In this document: positions 12,541-23,930 of the stretch, piece by piece
Layout: the number at the start of each line of letters is the position of its first letter
How positions within the stretch are numbered: the stretch's first letter is position 1
Assembly (NCBI GenBank): GCA_033239005.1
Contig: BSQZ01000040.1
Location: 2,281,099 to 2,345,098, forward strand
Source: Lamellibrachia satsuma
Lineage: Eukaryota; Annelida; Polychaeta; Sabellida; Siboglinidae
Length of the DNA stretch: 64,000 bases
Direction of reading: 5' to 3'
Position numbers and translations under genes: made by a program
Notes under the pieces: generated by a model
The model's input: the letters and a program-made list of their open reading frames with translations, nothing else
What the model was told of the DNA's origin: nothing
Database searches by the model: none

Positions 12541-13012
12541 TAAAGGTGCTTAATTCGATTTTTTGCTAGTCTCATTTCAAATTTGTTTAAAGAAAAACCA
12601 AACCTACCTAGTATCCACTGCAACATGCTAGCTCGTTTGTATGTAGTTTTTGTGAAATTACCAGACAAACTATTAAATTAGTTCAAACATTAACTGAAGT
12701 GAACATCGAAATGCTGAAAAATCACTATTTTCTTCCATGGGGAAATTTCGAAACTTTGTCATGTGATCGGCAGGAGGGTGGAGGTCGCGCCCATGATCAT
12801 CATTGTTCACCATTTTGTATATCCACTATTTTGATCTTTGCTAGATCTAACGACCAAAGTAAATTATTTCGATGATTTGAAAAAATTATTGAAAATTTTT
12901 ATTAAACAGAATGCGCACATTACTTAAACTAGTAACACACTACATGTCTGGACGTAAGTGAATCGGATTCATGATGGACTGAACCATTTTAGGAAGCAGC
13001 TTTACTCTTTAA
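12541..13012 (+). repeat. Dispersed ~470-bp repeat, copy 1
   Basis: This block matches 58113-58655 over most of its length in the same orientation. Shared runs include TCGATTTTTTGCTNGTCTCA, AGTATCCACTGCAACAT and ATCGAAATGCTGAAAAATCA. No open frame is present. It is probably an old non-autonomous transposon. I could not find clear termini or target duplications. Confidence 0.85.
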
Positions 13013-13154
13013 ACGTATTTTGTTTCCCAATTCAATTGAACTGTTTGTCACATTTGACGAATGCTACACAATTATAATAAAGTTCAATTGAAACAACACT
13101 TGATTTTGTCTTCAATGTCACGTTAGCTATGTAGCAACACCTTTTGGGACTGTT

Positions 13155-14114
13155 GATAACAACACAGCACTAGCCGGCTGGTACACGAGAGAACATTAAC
13201 AACAACACAGCACTAGCCGGCTGGTACACGAGAGAACATTAACAACAACACAGCACTAGCCGGCTGGTACACGAGAGAACATTAACAACAAAACAGCACT
13301 AGCCGGCTGGAACACGGAAGAACATTCACAACGACACAACACTAGCCGGCTGGAACACGGAAGAACATTCACAACGACACAGCACTAGCCGGCTGGAACA
13401 CGGAAGAACATTCACAACGACACAACACTAGCCGGCTGGAACATGGAAGAACATTCACAACGACACAACACTAGCCGGCTGGAACACGGAAGAACATTCA
13501 CAACGACACAGCACTAGCCGGTTGGTACACGGAAGAACATTCAAAACATAACAGCATTATACGGCTGGTACACGGAAGAACATTCACAACAACACAGCAC
13601 TAGCCGGCTGGAACATGGAAGAACATTCAAAACATAACAGCATTATACGGCTGGTACACGGAAGAACATTCACAACAACACAGCACTAGCCGGTTGGTAC
13701 ACGGAAGAACATTCAAAACATAACAGCATTATACGGCTGGTACACGGAAGAACATTCACAACGACACAGCACTAGCCGGTTGGTACACGGAAGAACATTC
13801 AAAACATAACAGCATTATACGGCTGGTACACGGAAGAACATTCACAACGACACAGCACTAGCTGGCTGGAACACGGAAGAACATTCAAAACATAACAGCA
13901 TTATACGGCTGGTACACGGAAGAACATTCACAACAACACAGCACTAGCTGGCTGGAACACGGAAGAACATTCAAAACATAACAGCATTATACGGCTGGTA
14001 CACGGAAGAACATTCACAACAACACAGCACTAGCCGGTTGGTACACGGAAGAACATTCACAACAACACAGCACTAGCCGGCTGGTTCACGGAAGAACATT
14101 CACAACAACACAGT
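13155..14114. repeat. 43-bp minisatellite, ~22 copies, two alternating subtypes
   Basis: The unit is 43 bp and contains CAGCACTAGCCGGCTGG followed by ACACGGAAGAACATTC. From about 13540 onward a second subtype (AACAGCATTATACGGCTGG) alternates with the first, giving an 86-bp higher-order period. There is no coding potential, and the absence of unique spacers excludes a CRISPR-like array. Confidence 0.93.
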
Positions 14115-14856
14115 GTCAGAGCTAAAGAATTTCCTTCCCTTTGCTTTGTGCTAAAACAGCTTGTGCGCACCAACAACTTCTGTTAATTCTAAATTATCAC
14201 CGTACCCTTGTCATTCTTCTACTTGGTCTGTCTTCCTATCTCCACCAGTTTTCAGTGCCGGCGTATTGGGGGGGGGGGCGAGAGGCAGCCATCAAAGCTG
14301 GCTTTAAAAAAGAATGCCCCCTCCTATGAAAAATTCAGGATACGCCCCTGTTTCCATGCATGCCTACACCAACCCCTGGTTGACTGCCAACACACAGTAT
14401 GTATTTTATATCACGCTTGGAGGCAGTACGCGATGCAAACTCTGACATACTCCGAGTTGTATCCATGTAAGCCATATACAAAATTATGTTCAAAGCATCA
14501 TGGTATGAAATACTGCGTGTGCACTTGCAACTCTAAAAATCAAAGCGAGCTACAGTTTGCCTAACTGACCCGGATGCAACAAAGATCAATCTTAGCATTG
14601 CATGTCATTGGCTGATACCAAAAGGTATGGAATAAAATGTGATTGCAAGGGGTGTCTCAGCTCTCTCATGATTATTCATATTGAACTCAACAGGCAGTAG
14701 AGGCGTGGGAAGAATTTAACTGCATTAGACACGCTGTTCAAGACACGTGTAATGTGTGTTGCTTCGTTTGTTGCAAACTGGACTGGCGACCACATGGCGA
14801 GCAGAGTACGTGAGATGAATTTCCAGTAGTCATTATTACGCAACGAAGCCGAACGT
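14115..14856. other. Non-coding stretch
   Basis: A G-rich run (GGGGGGGGG at about 14270) lies in otherwise unremarkable sequence. Short frames overlap each other on both strands and carry no recognisable domain. Confidence 0.4.
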
Positions 14857-15267
14857 GTGGCTAAACAAAGACGTGAATGGGTGTGGTTACCAATGCATGC
14901 TGCGAGACGAGACGTATTGCTCGTCGAACGAGACAGACATTCAAAGGAAGATGTCAGAGTTCGTAATTACCTAGTATTTGCAGAAACAGTTGGTGACGTA
15001 AAGACACCGGATATAATGTGTTACATTAAAACAGCTAGTGGTTTCATCAACACATTAGATTGGGAATATACTACACAAAACATTGATCTAGATATTTGCT
15101 GGTTTCCTTCTCTGCGGTCTAACCCACACACGCAGGTAGGGCCGACAACGATCTCTGATAGTGAGCCATTGGTTCATTGGCTCACTACTGCGGTAGACCC
15201 ACGATGGTTTAGCGTTAGTAGCACGTGGGTTGCGGACTTCATACGCCAAAACATGCGTGTATTCTAA
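14857..15267 (+). CDS. Uncertain open frame, ~136 codons
   Basis: An uninterrupted frame begins at a GTG; its in-frame extension upstream, to about 14830, has no ATG. It ends with TAA at 15265-15267. The translation has an ordinary globular-looking composition, with several Trp and blocks such as EWVWLPMHAARRD and HWLTTAVDPRWFSV. I recognise no family. It could be a fragment of a transposon protein or a gene exon. No splice sites were convincing at either edge. Confidence 0.3.
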   Translation: MAKQRREWVWLPMHAARRDVLLVERDRHSKEDVRVRNYLVFAETVGDVKTPDIMCYIKTASGFINTLDWEYTTQNIDLDICWFPSLRSNPHTQVGPTTISDSEPLVHWLTTAVDPRWFSVSSTWVADFIRQNMRVF

Positions 15268-16129
15268 GTTAATTCCTGAATTTGTTGACTTTAGTTTATC
15301 TTGTTTTATAATGAAAATGACATGACTGATACAAATCAAACACATTTGACGTGCTCATGTTAGTGTCCGTGGAGGCGTTATTTTAATTGTCTAAAGGGAA
15401 ACAAAAGTCATGGCTTTGGACCTATGCACCTATAAAAGGTACTAAAACATAATTGTTTGTAACTACAAAAGAAAACCTTGTTGAACACACAACATCTTAA
15501 TTGCATGGGCCGCGCCATACTGTTAGGTAACCCTGCGTCACGGGTGTCATAGTCTAGCCAAATTCGCTCGCTAAATGAAAATATATTTGCGTTCATCTAT
15601 TCCTATATTTGCCAATAGGATATGGCCGTGCTGTTTGCGTCCACACTCAACTTATGTAACATATGTTGGCCTTCGTTAATTAAAATAACACATTTGTTTG
15701 AGTCTTTGCGTTGATTCTGTGTATGTCGGCCTCACTCAATACGTCACGTGTAGTCTATGTTACCCGATTTTCATAGAACTGCGCATGCACTTATCGGTCG
15801 CGCAGATTCCCTCGGTCAACCGGAGAAATGACCGGAATCTCCCACTTTTAGAACACATTCCGAGTAAACCACTGGCGTGATATTATTGATTTTAGTTGCA
15901 CGTGGTTCTTTTTTTTAGGTTCATAGCCCAAAAACAATTACTTTTGTTTCGATATACGTGTCTTTTTGTCAAAGCATAAATTATATAGCGTAGCATTAGT
16001 TCTCTAAATGTTAGTCGCGTACCAAAATTTTACCAAAATTGCCAGTCAAAGGAATGTGCGTTAGTTGTTGTATTAAGGAGACACAATTGAATTCCTCTGG
16101 TCCGAACAGAAATAAATGTAAGATTACTG
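15268..16129. other. Non-coding stretch
   Basis: AT-rich sequence without supportable genes or clear repeats. Confidence 0.4.
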
Positions 16130-16440
16130 AAAACAGGTAAACTATATAAAGATACGTTCTTACACAGCGCTGTATCCAGTCCTTGGGACTGTTCAAAACG
16201 CTTCACACTTGTCCATTCCATCACCAACTCGACTTCTCTGGGAAGCATTCAGCCATGTTGTAATTACTGCGCGAAAACTATTCCTTCACATATCCACCAC
16301 TACCTATGGCTACGTATTCTCTTATACAGTTGTGTGAAGTGAAACAACCTGGTGTGAACAAAAGTGCCCAAGCTTCGAAAAGCAGCAAGAGGATTCGAAC
16401 CCGGGTTCTCTCCGTTGGGAGTCCGACGTTCTGAAAGAAG
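16130..16440 (-). mobile_element. tRNA-derived SINE, copy 1 (5' damaged)
   Basis: Read on the minus strand, this matches the SINE at 54500-54785. The tRNA-like head keeps a B-box (GGGTTCGAATCC) preceded by GAGAGAACCC. The body shares CAACTGTATA, TAGTGGTGGAT and GACTGGATAC, and the end shares TAAGAACNTATCTTT. The A-box region is missing or replaced by foreign sequence at about 16430-16460, so transcription by RNA polymerase III from this copy is doubtful. Confidence 0.8.
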
Positions 16441-16920
16441 AAACCATAATAATAAAAACAGGTAAACCATTTTACAATGACCAAATGTCCCGCGCCTTTC
16501 GATAAAAAGCAAATGTCCTGCATTTTCATAGAATTTGCCCCTGGACAATGTTTTCGGGGGTTCACGCCTATGTGACAAGGTTCGTGTAGTTCCGAGTGGC
16601 AGTGCACAGAATTATATACGTATATACTAGTAGAGAGAGGATTGACTCGTACCCGGTAGAAGAAGATACGCCATTGTTCCCACATCTCATATATACGGTA
16701 AGCTTAAGGCTTGAGACTCGATCGTCGTTCACTTCCATGTAAAGGTGATGATGCAGACCGCCGAAAACTTACTTTATCGATGCTATTTGGACCTCATTAA
16801 AACGCAATAAACACGTATTTAATGCATTTGATCATTCTTATAGGTGCACCACTAAAGGTAAAATTATGATTTTTTGTTGATCGGCATCGCAACTAAGAAA
16901 GTTGATTTTAGGACTATAGG
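16441..16920. other. Non-coding stretch between SINE and LINE
   Basis: No open frame with support. The part next to the SINE replaces its normal 5' end. The remainder leads into the TTAAATCTTG-type tail of the minus-strand LINE. Confidence 0.4.
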
Positions 16921-17057
16921 ACTTAGGCCCTTTGCCTCTATTTAACAAGATTTAGATTTAACAAGATTTAACAAGATTGCCATCTCGAACAACAAGTTCC
17001 AGATGGCAAGTGGACAAGGAAGCCATTGGCTTATCGAGAGTCCAACAATTTTCTCAT

Positions 17058-17711
17058 CTATGTGTAGCCCGCCCTTATCAGATACCTGTCAATTCTATTT
17101 TTAAACATATTCACACTACTAGCATTAACACAATCATTTGGCAGTTTGTTCCATTCATTTATCACCCTCTGTGAGAAAGAGTACTTTCTCATGTCCAACC
17201 TACACTGTTCCTTAACTAATGCTGCTTTGTGTCCTCTGGTTCTACTGCCTTCTTTAAGTTTGAAGAACATATTCCTATCAACATCCTCATAACCGTTCAC
17301 TATTTTAAACACTTCTATTTGGTCTCCTCTTAGTCTCCTGGTCTCTAGTGTTGTCAAACCACATTGTAATAAGCGACTTTCGTAACTAAGGTCTCTTAAT
17401 TCTGGAATCATCTTAGTTGCTCTTCGTTGTATTCTTTCTAGCTTATCTATGTCTTTTTTACGATATGGCCTCCATGCTTGAATACAATATTCCAAATGTG
17501 GTCTAACTATTGCTTTGTACAGGGGTACAATTAGATGTTTCTCCTTATACGTGATAGTTCTCCTAATTAGGCCTAGAATTTGATTTCCTTTCGAAGCAGC
17601 AATCCCACATTGCTCTGAAACTTTCATGTCAGCATTAAATGTTACTCCTAAATCCTTTTCTTGTGTGGTTCTACCTAGTACAGCATCCCCCATTTCATAT
17701 TCCTCGTCCAT
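17058..17711 (-). pseudogene. LINE ORF2 C-terminal part
   Basis: It continues in the same frame as the RT segment after the single TGA and matches copy 1 from IHIGHGN to the final RAGY. The segment includes the conserved HLEYCIQAWRPY and RIQRRATKMIPEL blocks found near the end of CR1-like ORF2 proteins. Confidence 0.92.
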
Positions 17712-17732
17712 ATTTCCATGTCCTATGTGTAT

Positions 17733-18821
17733 TCATTTACACTTCCCAAAATTGAATAACATTTGCCATTTTTCTGACCATTTAACTAATTTTTCTAGAT
17801 CATCCTGTAAACTTTGTTTATCTGTATCATTAGTAACCTTTCTGAATACTTTTGTGTCATCTGCAAATTTGAGTACTTTGCTAGATATGTCATCCTCCAA
17901 ATCATTTATATATATTAAAAACAGTATAGGGCCTAACACTGATCCCTGTGGTACCCCACTCAAAACAGATTTCCAGGTTTGAAATCTTGAAATCTTACCA
18001 TCTACTATTACTCTCTGTTTTCTGTGTGTAAGCCACTTTTCTATCCAGTTGATTACATCATTGCCTATACCATGGGCTTTTAGTTTAAGTAACAATCTTT
18101 GATGTGGCACTTTATCGAAAGCTTTCTGAAAATCTAAGTAGACAACATCCACTGGTGACCCGTGATCTACCCACTTTGTAATTTCTTCTAAAAAACATAA
18201 GAGATTGGTTAGACATGACCTTGCTTTTAGGAATCCATGTTGAGATGTATTTATTAATTTATGTTTTATGAGAAATTCCACCATGTGGTCTCTAATTAAT
18301 GTTTCAAGTAATTTACATACAACTGATGTTAAACTCACTGGTCTGTAATTTTCTGGCTTCTTCCTCGATCCCTTCTTAAACAGCGGCGTAATGTTTGCTT
18401 CTTTCCATTCTGAAGGAACTATTCCTTCTTCTAGTGACAAGTTAAATAAGTTTGCAAGTGGTGTACTAATTTGATCAACAATTTCCTTTAGCAGTTTTGG
18501 TGGTATCCCATCAACTCCAGGTGATTTATTATCTTTCATCTTCTTAATTTTCTTTGCTATCATTTCAGGAGTTACAAATAACTGCCCTAAATATTCTGAT
18601 GTATTGCCCTCAAATTTAGTCAATGGAACTGGAAGTGAGCTGATATCTTCTGTGGTAAAAACTGAGCTGAAATACTCATTCAGGACCTCTGCCATTTGGA
18701 ACCCATCTGAAATTATGCTTTCACTGTTGCTTTCCAGTGGTCCGACCTTATCTCGAACTTTCTGTTTACTCCTTACATAAGCATAGAAACTCTTGCTGTC
18801 ATTTTTTATATTACCTGCCAA
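17733..18821 (-). pseudogene. LINE ORF2 middle part: reverse transcriptase
   Basis: The RT domain carries NYRPVSLTS, YLDFQKAFD, VPQGSVLGP and the catalytic FADD. It aligns residue for residue with copy 1 at 3529-4977, with scattered substitutions. It is separated from the endonuclease by a one-base frameshift. It ends at TGA 17735-17733, where copy 1 has a Cys codon (GKCKC). Confidence 0.92.
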
Positions 18822-19936
18822 TTTTTTTCAAAGGTTCTTTTAGATTTTCTAATTCCAGTAGTAGCTAGGTTAAGTGCCTCTTTGTAGTTGGTGTAGTCTT
18901 CTACATTTCCAGTGTGTTTATAGACCTTCCACAGCATCTGTTTGTGAGCAATTTTTCTAATAGCTTCTTTTGACAGGTGTTTTTTCCTGGATCTTTTCCC
19001 TTGTTTTCTTAATGGAATAAATTTCTCAATAATGCCCTCAATCTCATATTTTAAACAAGTCCAGCATTCTGTTGCTGTCTTGTTCTTCAGCAAATTATTC
19101 CAATCTATATTTGCTAGATATGTTCTCATCACTTTATATCTGCCTTTGTTGAAATTCCTCCTCCATTGTTTTTTATATGTATTCCCTGTTTTTACTTTTA
19201 TATTAAAATGGATTTGGTTATGGTCACTTGAACCCAAAGGTTCGTGTACTTTAACATTGTCAACTAATTCATTTTGAGAAGACAAAATTAAATCTAACAC
19301 ATTCCCACCTCTGGTTGGTTCCAAGACATGTTGAGTAAGGAAACAATCCTGTGTTAGAAGTAGAAACTGATGGTCGTCACCTCCAGCACTCTCTAATGAT
19401 TCCCATTGTATATGGCCATGGTTAAAATCACCCATTATAACACATTCTCCCTTGCTCACCTCCCTTATCGCCTTTTGTAATTTTACATCTTCCTCTTGTC
19501 CTATGTTAGGACTACGATAAACTACTCCTATTGTTAATGTTGAGTTCCTGGTAACTATGTTACACCAAATTGCTTCCACACTATCTGCTTCACTTTTCAG
19601 TGTAATTTCATATGCTTGGATAGATTCTTTAATATACAAAATTACTCCACCTCCCCTTCTTTCTCGTCTATCCTTCCTAAACATTACATAGCCTGTCAGT
19701 GCTAACTCAGCATCTACTATATCTTCATTTGCCCATGATTCTGTGATACCTATTACATGAAGATCAATATCTGCTACCATAATGTCTAACTCACTTTTTT
19801 TATTTACTATGCTCCTGGCATTTAAGCATACACATTTAAGTTCATTGTCTGAAATTATTGGTGAACATTTCTTTGGATGTGTATTTGTAGTAGTACTCCT
19901 TTGAGTTTTCTCTGTCAGTTCCCCCTGCGCATCTAG
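18806..19936 (-). pseudogene. LINE ORF2 N-terminal part: APE-type endonuclease
   Basis: This is the endonuclease that nicks target DNA to prime reverse transcription. The open frame starts just after the frameshift site, and the first Met is at 19780. The conserved N-terminal block LNARSIVNKKSELD precedes that Met, so initiation at 19780 would delete part of the fold. Motifs in order are ITESW, GGGVILYI, VVYRSPN, GDFNHGHIQW and SSDHNQIHF, all expected for the catalytic centre. The frame breaks at 18822-18828, where a run of seven A needs an eighth to continue into the RT. Confidence 0.9.
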
Positions 19937-21006
19937 TTTAAATAATCTATGGTACCTGTGCCCTCGTCGACAACTCTGACAAACTCACACGCAAGAACTG
20001 CAGCGCCCTTCCCTGTCAGATGAAGTCCATCTCTCATGAAAAAGTCACCTCTTCCCACAAAGTTTAACCACATGTCCACGAAGCCTACTCCCTCCTCCAT
20101 ACATACCTTCTGTACCTGTGTGTTGATCGCCATCCTTCTACAGTTCCTATATTCCTCACCCCTGCCTCCCATTATTGGTAATATCCCCGACAATACGATC
20201 TGCCCAACTCGTGCCTCTCTAAGTGTCTTGATCAACGTCCTGTACTTACCAACGATGGCTGACGTTCCCTCCTTATCTGCATTGTTCGTTCCCACATGCA
20301 CGAGAACAGCACCTCCCGTGCCACCACCCATGACCTGTCCTGCCTTCTCTGCTATATCCTCTACTTTTGCCCCTGGTAGGCATACTGTTATGTCATCTCC
20401 TCTATTTACAATTTTATCCACTTTCCTAATGATGGAATCCCCCATAAATACCCGGGCTTTCCTCGCTTTCCCCTGTGATACTACATCGGCAAAGCTCCTT
20501 TCCTGTTGCACACTACTAGTATGCCCCCTTTCTCTCCTATCATCAACCTTTACCGTCTTACCACCTGGCAATCCCTCTCCACTCACCCGCTTACCTCTCT
20601 TTTGTTGCATTCTTTGCCTTCTGTCATCTTTCTTCTTCTTACCAGCTTTCTCCCTCACATTGCCACTGCTCTCCTTGTTCTCCTCGGTCTCACCACCTCT
20701 GCTCTCCTCGGTCTCACCACCTCTGCTCTCCTCGGTCTCACCACCTCTGCTCTCGTCATTCTCACCACCTCTGTTCACTTCTGTCTCACCCTGCCCTGTC
20801 ATCATCAAAATCATACGCCTTAGCTCAATCACCTGCTCCTGCAGATGTTTCACTGTAGTACACCCCCTACACACGAAATGGAAATCATCCGCCTGCACCT
20901 CCGCCCACGAATTTACACACCCGGACTTTGCAAAGTCTATCCAGCTGTCGCAGCTAGAACATATCAAATTACGTTTTGCCTTTTCTTGGCGTTTGCACGG
21001 CGCCAT
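19933..21006 (-). CDS. LINE ORF1 protein: zinc-finger-like, coiled coil, SGNH/GDSL esterase domain (357 aa)
   Basis: The product is the ORF1 protein of a CR1-type element. Known members combine nucleic-acid or membrane-associated functions with a lipolytic esterase fold. An N-terminal Cys cluster (CSSC at 17-20, Cys30, CRGC at 46-49) looks like a truncated PHD-type finger. A short leucine-rich helix (about 53-69) follows, and then tandem acidic GGETEESR repeats (about 80-110). A basic region runs at about 120-160. The SGNH domain shows GDS with Ser191, HVGTNN with Asn241 and DGLH with Asp326 and His329, so the catalytic set looks complete. The frame is fully open and ends at TAG 19935-19933, where a -1 slippery heptamer precedes the stop. 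Confidence 0.92.
   Translation of the reverse strand: MAPCKRQEKAKRNLICSSCDSWIDFAKSGCVNSWAEVQADDFHFVCRGCTTVKHLQEQVIELRRMILMMTGQGETEVNRGGENDESRGGETEESRGGETEESRGGETEENKESSGNVREKAGKKKKDDRRQRMQQKRGKRVSGEGLPGGKTVKVDDRRERGHTSSVQQERSFADVVSQGKARKARVFMGDSIIRKVDKIVNRGDDITVCLPGAKVEDIAEKAGQVMGGGTGGAVLVHVGTNNADKEGTSAIVGKYRTLIKTLREARVGQIVLSGILPIMGGRGEEYRNCRRMAINTQVQKVCMEEGVGFVDMWLNFVGRGDFFMRDGLHLTGKGAAVLACEFVRVVDEGTGTIDYLN
19936..19942 (-). promoter_or_regulatory. Predicted -1 ribosomal frameshift site TTTAAAC
   Basis: Read on the minus strand, the ORF1 frame ends TAT-TTA-AAC-TAG. The heptamer T-TTA-AAC is in the exact X-XXY-YYZ register. A -1 slip continues as TTT-AAA-CTA-GAT-GCG, which is precisely the ORF2 frame. 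That frame is free of stops from here into the endonuclease. TTTAAAC is one of the most efficient known slippery sites. A strong downstream stem or pseudoknot is not obvious to me; only a weak CAG/CTG pairing is visible nearby. Confidence 0.65.
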
Positions 21007-21020
21007 GTTAGAAATTAAAT

Positions 21021-21870
21021 TTGTATTTGTTTATAATCCGTTTATAATCAATTTATACTAGGTAGTCTTCACAAAGACTGTTTTTGTGTTGTAATACACA
21101 CTTTATAGTATGTTACTTATGTCTTAATTAAATTTACAGCTACTGCCTTGCAACTTACTTTCTATGTAACAGCTGACTAACAAAACGTAATATCGCTCGC
21201 GCTAACGAAATTTCAGTGACCTTATTTAAATAACACTGAATTACTACCTACGGCTAACTTTTAACAATAGATGTTGCTAAAACAAAATATTAAGGTTTTC
21301 AATATTTAATATGTACTAAATTATTTACAATAATATTATGTATCGTATTATGTACTCAATCAACTGAAAACACAAACCCTTAATTATCGCTCGCGCTACC
21401 GAGTCCTCGGAGACCTACGATATAAACTACCCTAAATTACTTCTACAGCTAAATTTTAACAGCAACTATTGACTAAACAAGGACTCTTGTAAGTTTATGT
21501 TTAATATACACGCAATAATAATACTTATCCGATCAATATTCCACGCTTTAGACAAATATAAAATCCACCAAATTCAATCATGTGTTCTCCTCAAGATTTC
21601 CCAAGATGCTATTAGGGACTTCAATCAAGCGCACCACCATCAGATAATGCTATTAGTAACGATACAGTTGCATTTTAATTATGACGTGCATGGTATTTCT
21701 GCTGCAACCTGTTGACCGGGTACTTGTGTCCGATTCGTCACGCTGTGCGTCATATGCGCCATCTGGGGACTGAAAGGGACCGATATCTTGCCAAATATCC
21801 GCACAAGATGGCAGCACTTTCGGACGCGTGTACCGTCATCTGATATATTCGTGGTACTCGTGGTACCAAC
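21021..21870. other. Possible LINE 5' UTR, then non-coding sequence
   Basis: No open frame of note. GCTCGCGCTA-containing blocks recur at about 21190 and 21390, each followed by a similar stretch (TTAACAGC/TTTAACAATAG), suggesting an internal duplication. This could be the LINE 5' UTR arranged as repeats, but I cannot place its end. Confidence 0.35.
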
Positions 21871-21874
21871 AAAT

Positions 21875-22360
21875 GTGGATATTTAACAAGATTTAACAAG
21901 ATTTGCCACCCAAGCCAAAGACCCAGATGGCAAGTGGACAAGGAAGCCATTGGCTTATCAAGAGTCCAACAATGTTCATCTACTTATAACCCGCCCTCCT
22001 GAGATATGTGTCAACCTTGTTTTTAAACATATTCACGCTGCTAGCAGTTACACAATCTGTAGACAATTTTTTCCATTCATTTATTGTCCTCTGTGAGAAC
22101 GAGTGCTTCCTGATGTCCAATCTACATTGATCCTTTACTAATTTTACCTCATGTCCTCTAGTTCTGCTATCTTTCTTGAGTGAGAAAAACATATTTCTAT
22201 CAATATTTTCATACCCATTCAATATCTTAAAAACTTCAATCTGATCTCCTCTTAACCTCCTTGTCTCTAGAGTTGTTAAACCACATTCTTTCAGGCGTTC
22301 TTCATGGAATCATTTTAGTTGCTCTCCTTTGTATGCGTTCAAGCGTATCTATATCCTTCT
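21875..22360 (-). mobile_element. LINE 3' fragment, copy 3 (severely 5'-truncated)
   Basis: A minus-strand fragment holds the TTAAATCTTG tail, the 3' UTR and about 110 codons of the ORF2 C-terminal end (open frame 22222-21980, with a frame break near 22300). It is closer to copy 1 than to copy 2 in protein sequence (MNGYENIDRNMFFSLKKDSR). Confidence 0.9.
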
Positions 22361-23897
22361 ATATGTGAAATAAATAAGATTCATTTATCTAACTGATGTA
22401 AACATGTTGTACGTACTTGCGATTAATGAAATCCACCGTTGAATATTCTCAAATTGGAATAGAACATAAATTATTTGCTTAGCGTGCGCCGGGATAGGTC
22501 GTTTCATTGTAAATCCTTCTAGGTCTAGGATAAATGTTTTCTGTCTTTCGTTTCATCTTCAGAGAAAAATGCAAACAATCCATGTTTATCATATAATTAT
22601 CATCTCTATTCTCGCATTACAAATCCACACGTTTTGTTACAGAATGGCAGTGTCAATAACACAAGGTTTCTCGGAACGCCGAAGTATCGGCAATATGATA
22701 TTTTATCAACGGCGAACTGTTACCATGGCTAATGAGAGCGAATGATTGAATGTGGCGTATCCACCGCGGCAGCGACAACGCTACGGTTTCACAGACGGTT
22801 TGAAATGTCCAGGTGCAACGGCGCAGACCACGTTGTGCTCGCAGTCCGTGGCAGTAAATACAGCTGACATCAGGGATTGTTTGGAAATACAAAAAAGTAA
22901 GTACCGTTAAGTACTCGGTGAACGTGCAACGGAAGCGTCGACGTATGAAAACCCACTTGCGGTCTGTGGTCGTTGGAATAGGTGCACAACAACGGTTGTG
23001 TTAAGTCGAGGCTCCAACGCCGGCTATTACAGCGCGCTGATAGACTTGCTATAGTACGTTTCGAAATGTGTGTTGGTGATGTAAAATCATACCTTAGTAT
23101 TGGAATCAGTAGCTCTGTAAGTATTACGTGTCTACGTGGGGATGATAATATGAACGTACGAAGACCGACACATGTTTATTATTGAGGCTAGCTTCATAAT
23201 ATATTCAGTTCCATTAATTGTATATAGGTTTGCATTCAACATGAAGGAACACGCTCTTTTCTTTTAAAATAATTATGTGCAGCGGTGCGAATTAAATTAA
23301 CATAATTTGTGACTGACTAACCACGTTGTTGCAGCACTGACACAAAACAACAGCTCAGAGGAAACATAACAATGAAGACATAATTATATAATTTCCGAGT
23401 ACTTGAAGTAGTAGCAGATAATTTGAACAATACTATAACTTGCCTTATCTAGGTCAGCTCCTGTGAGGCGGCGATGCATGTCGAAATATTAAATGGAGGT
23501 TTTATGTATATTAACCCTACATTTTTATTATCGTACTCAAGCACACGTGCATTTCACAGGAATACATTGACACATATTGTACTACGCAGTATTGCATGGA
23601 CTTATTATGGACGGCTGTCACATGTCGCTCAGGTGGTTGACGGCTGTAGTTGGCGACCGAGCTGTAAGTTATTTATATCACGAAGGTCCATATCGCGTGA
23701 AATCGGACATCCCGTAAGTGTTGTCACGTTTGTTACACAACCGATGTTTAGCACGTGTATATGAGAATACCTTTGTTTGGCACTGCTTTTTAAAAATGCA
23801 GTTGTATTCTCAAATATAAGATTATACAGTGTTCTCACTGTCATTACAACGCCAGTTTTGTTTGCTGACTAATGACTAATTTAATGTGTGCGCTCAC

Positions 23898-23930
<33 letters not shown>

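Larger units (their letters stand above)
16930..21020 (-). mobile_element. Nearly intact CR1/L2-like LINE, copy 2
   Basis: A two-ORF non-LTR retrotransposon lies on the minus strand. From its 5' side it holds ORF1 (21006-19933), ORF2 with endonuclease (19936-18806), RT (18821-17733) and the ORF2 C-terminal part (17711-17058), then a 3' UTR and a tail of imperfect AACAAGATTT units (TTAAATCTTG on the element strand) at 16937-16980. The 5' boundary is uncertain; some sequence upstream of 21006 may be 5' UTR. ORF2 carries only two visible lesions: a one-base contraction in an A-run at 18822-18828 and a Cys-to-stop change at 17733-17735. The copy is therefore recently inactivated. Confidence 0.93.

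Noticed and set aside
13155..14114. CRISPR-like array
   Set aside because: Units are directly adjacent, with no unique spacers, and the DNA is eukaryotic.
19933..19936. Reinitiation at the ATG overlapping the ORF1 stop (TAGATG)
   Set aside because: That ATG opens a frame that reaches a stop after five codons and is not the ORF2 frame; the -1 slip explains ORF2 better.
20036..21061. 341-codon + strand frame
   Set aside because: It is antisense to the LINE ORF1, whose domains are recognisable. The + frame has only Ser/Pro/Leu-rich low complexity.
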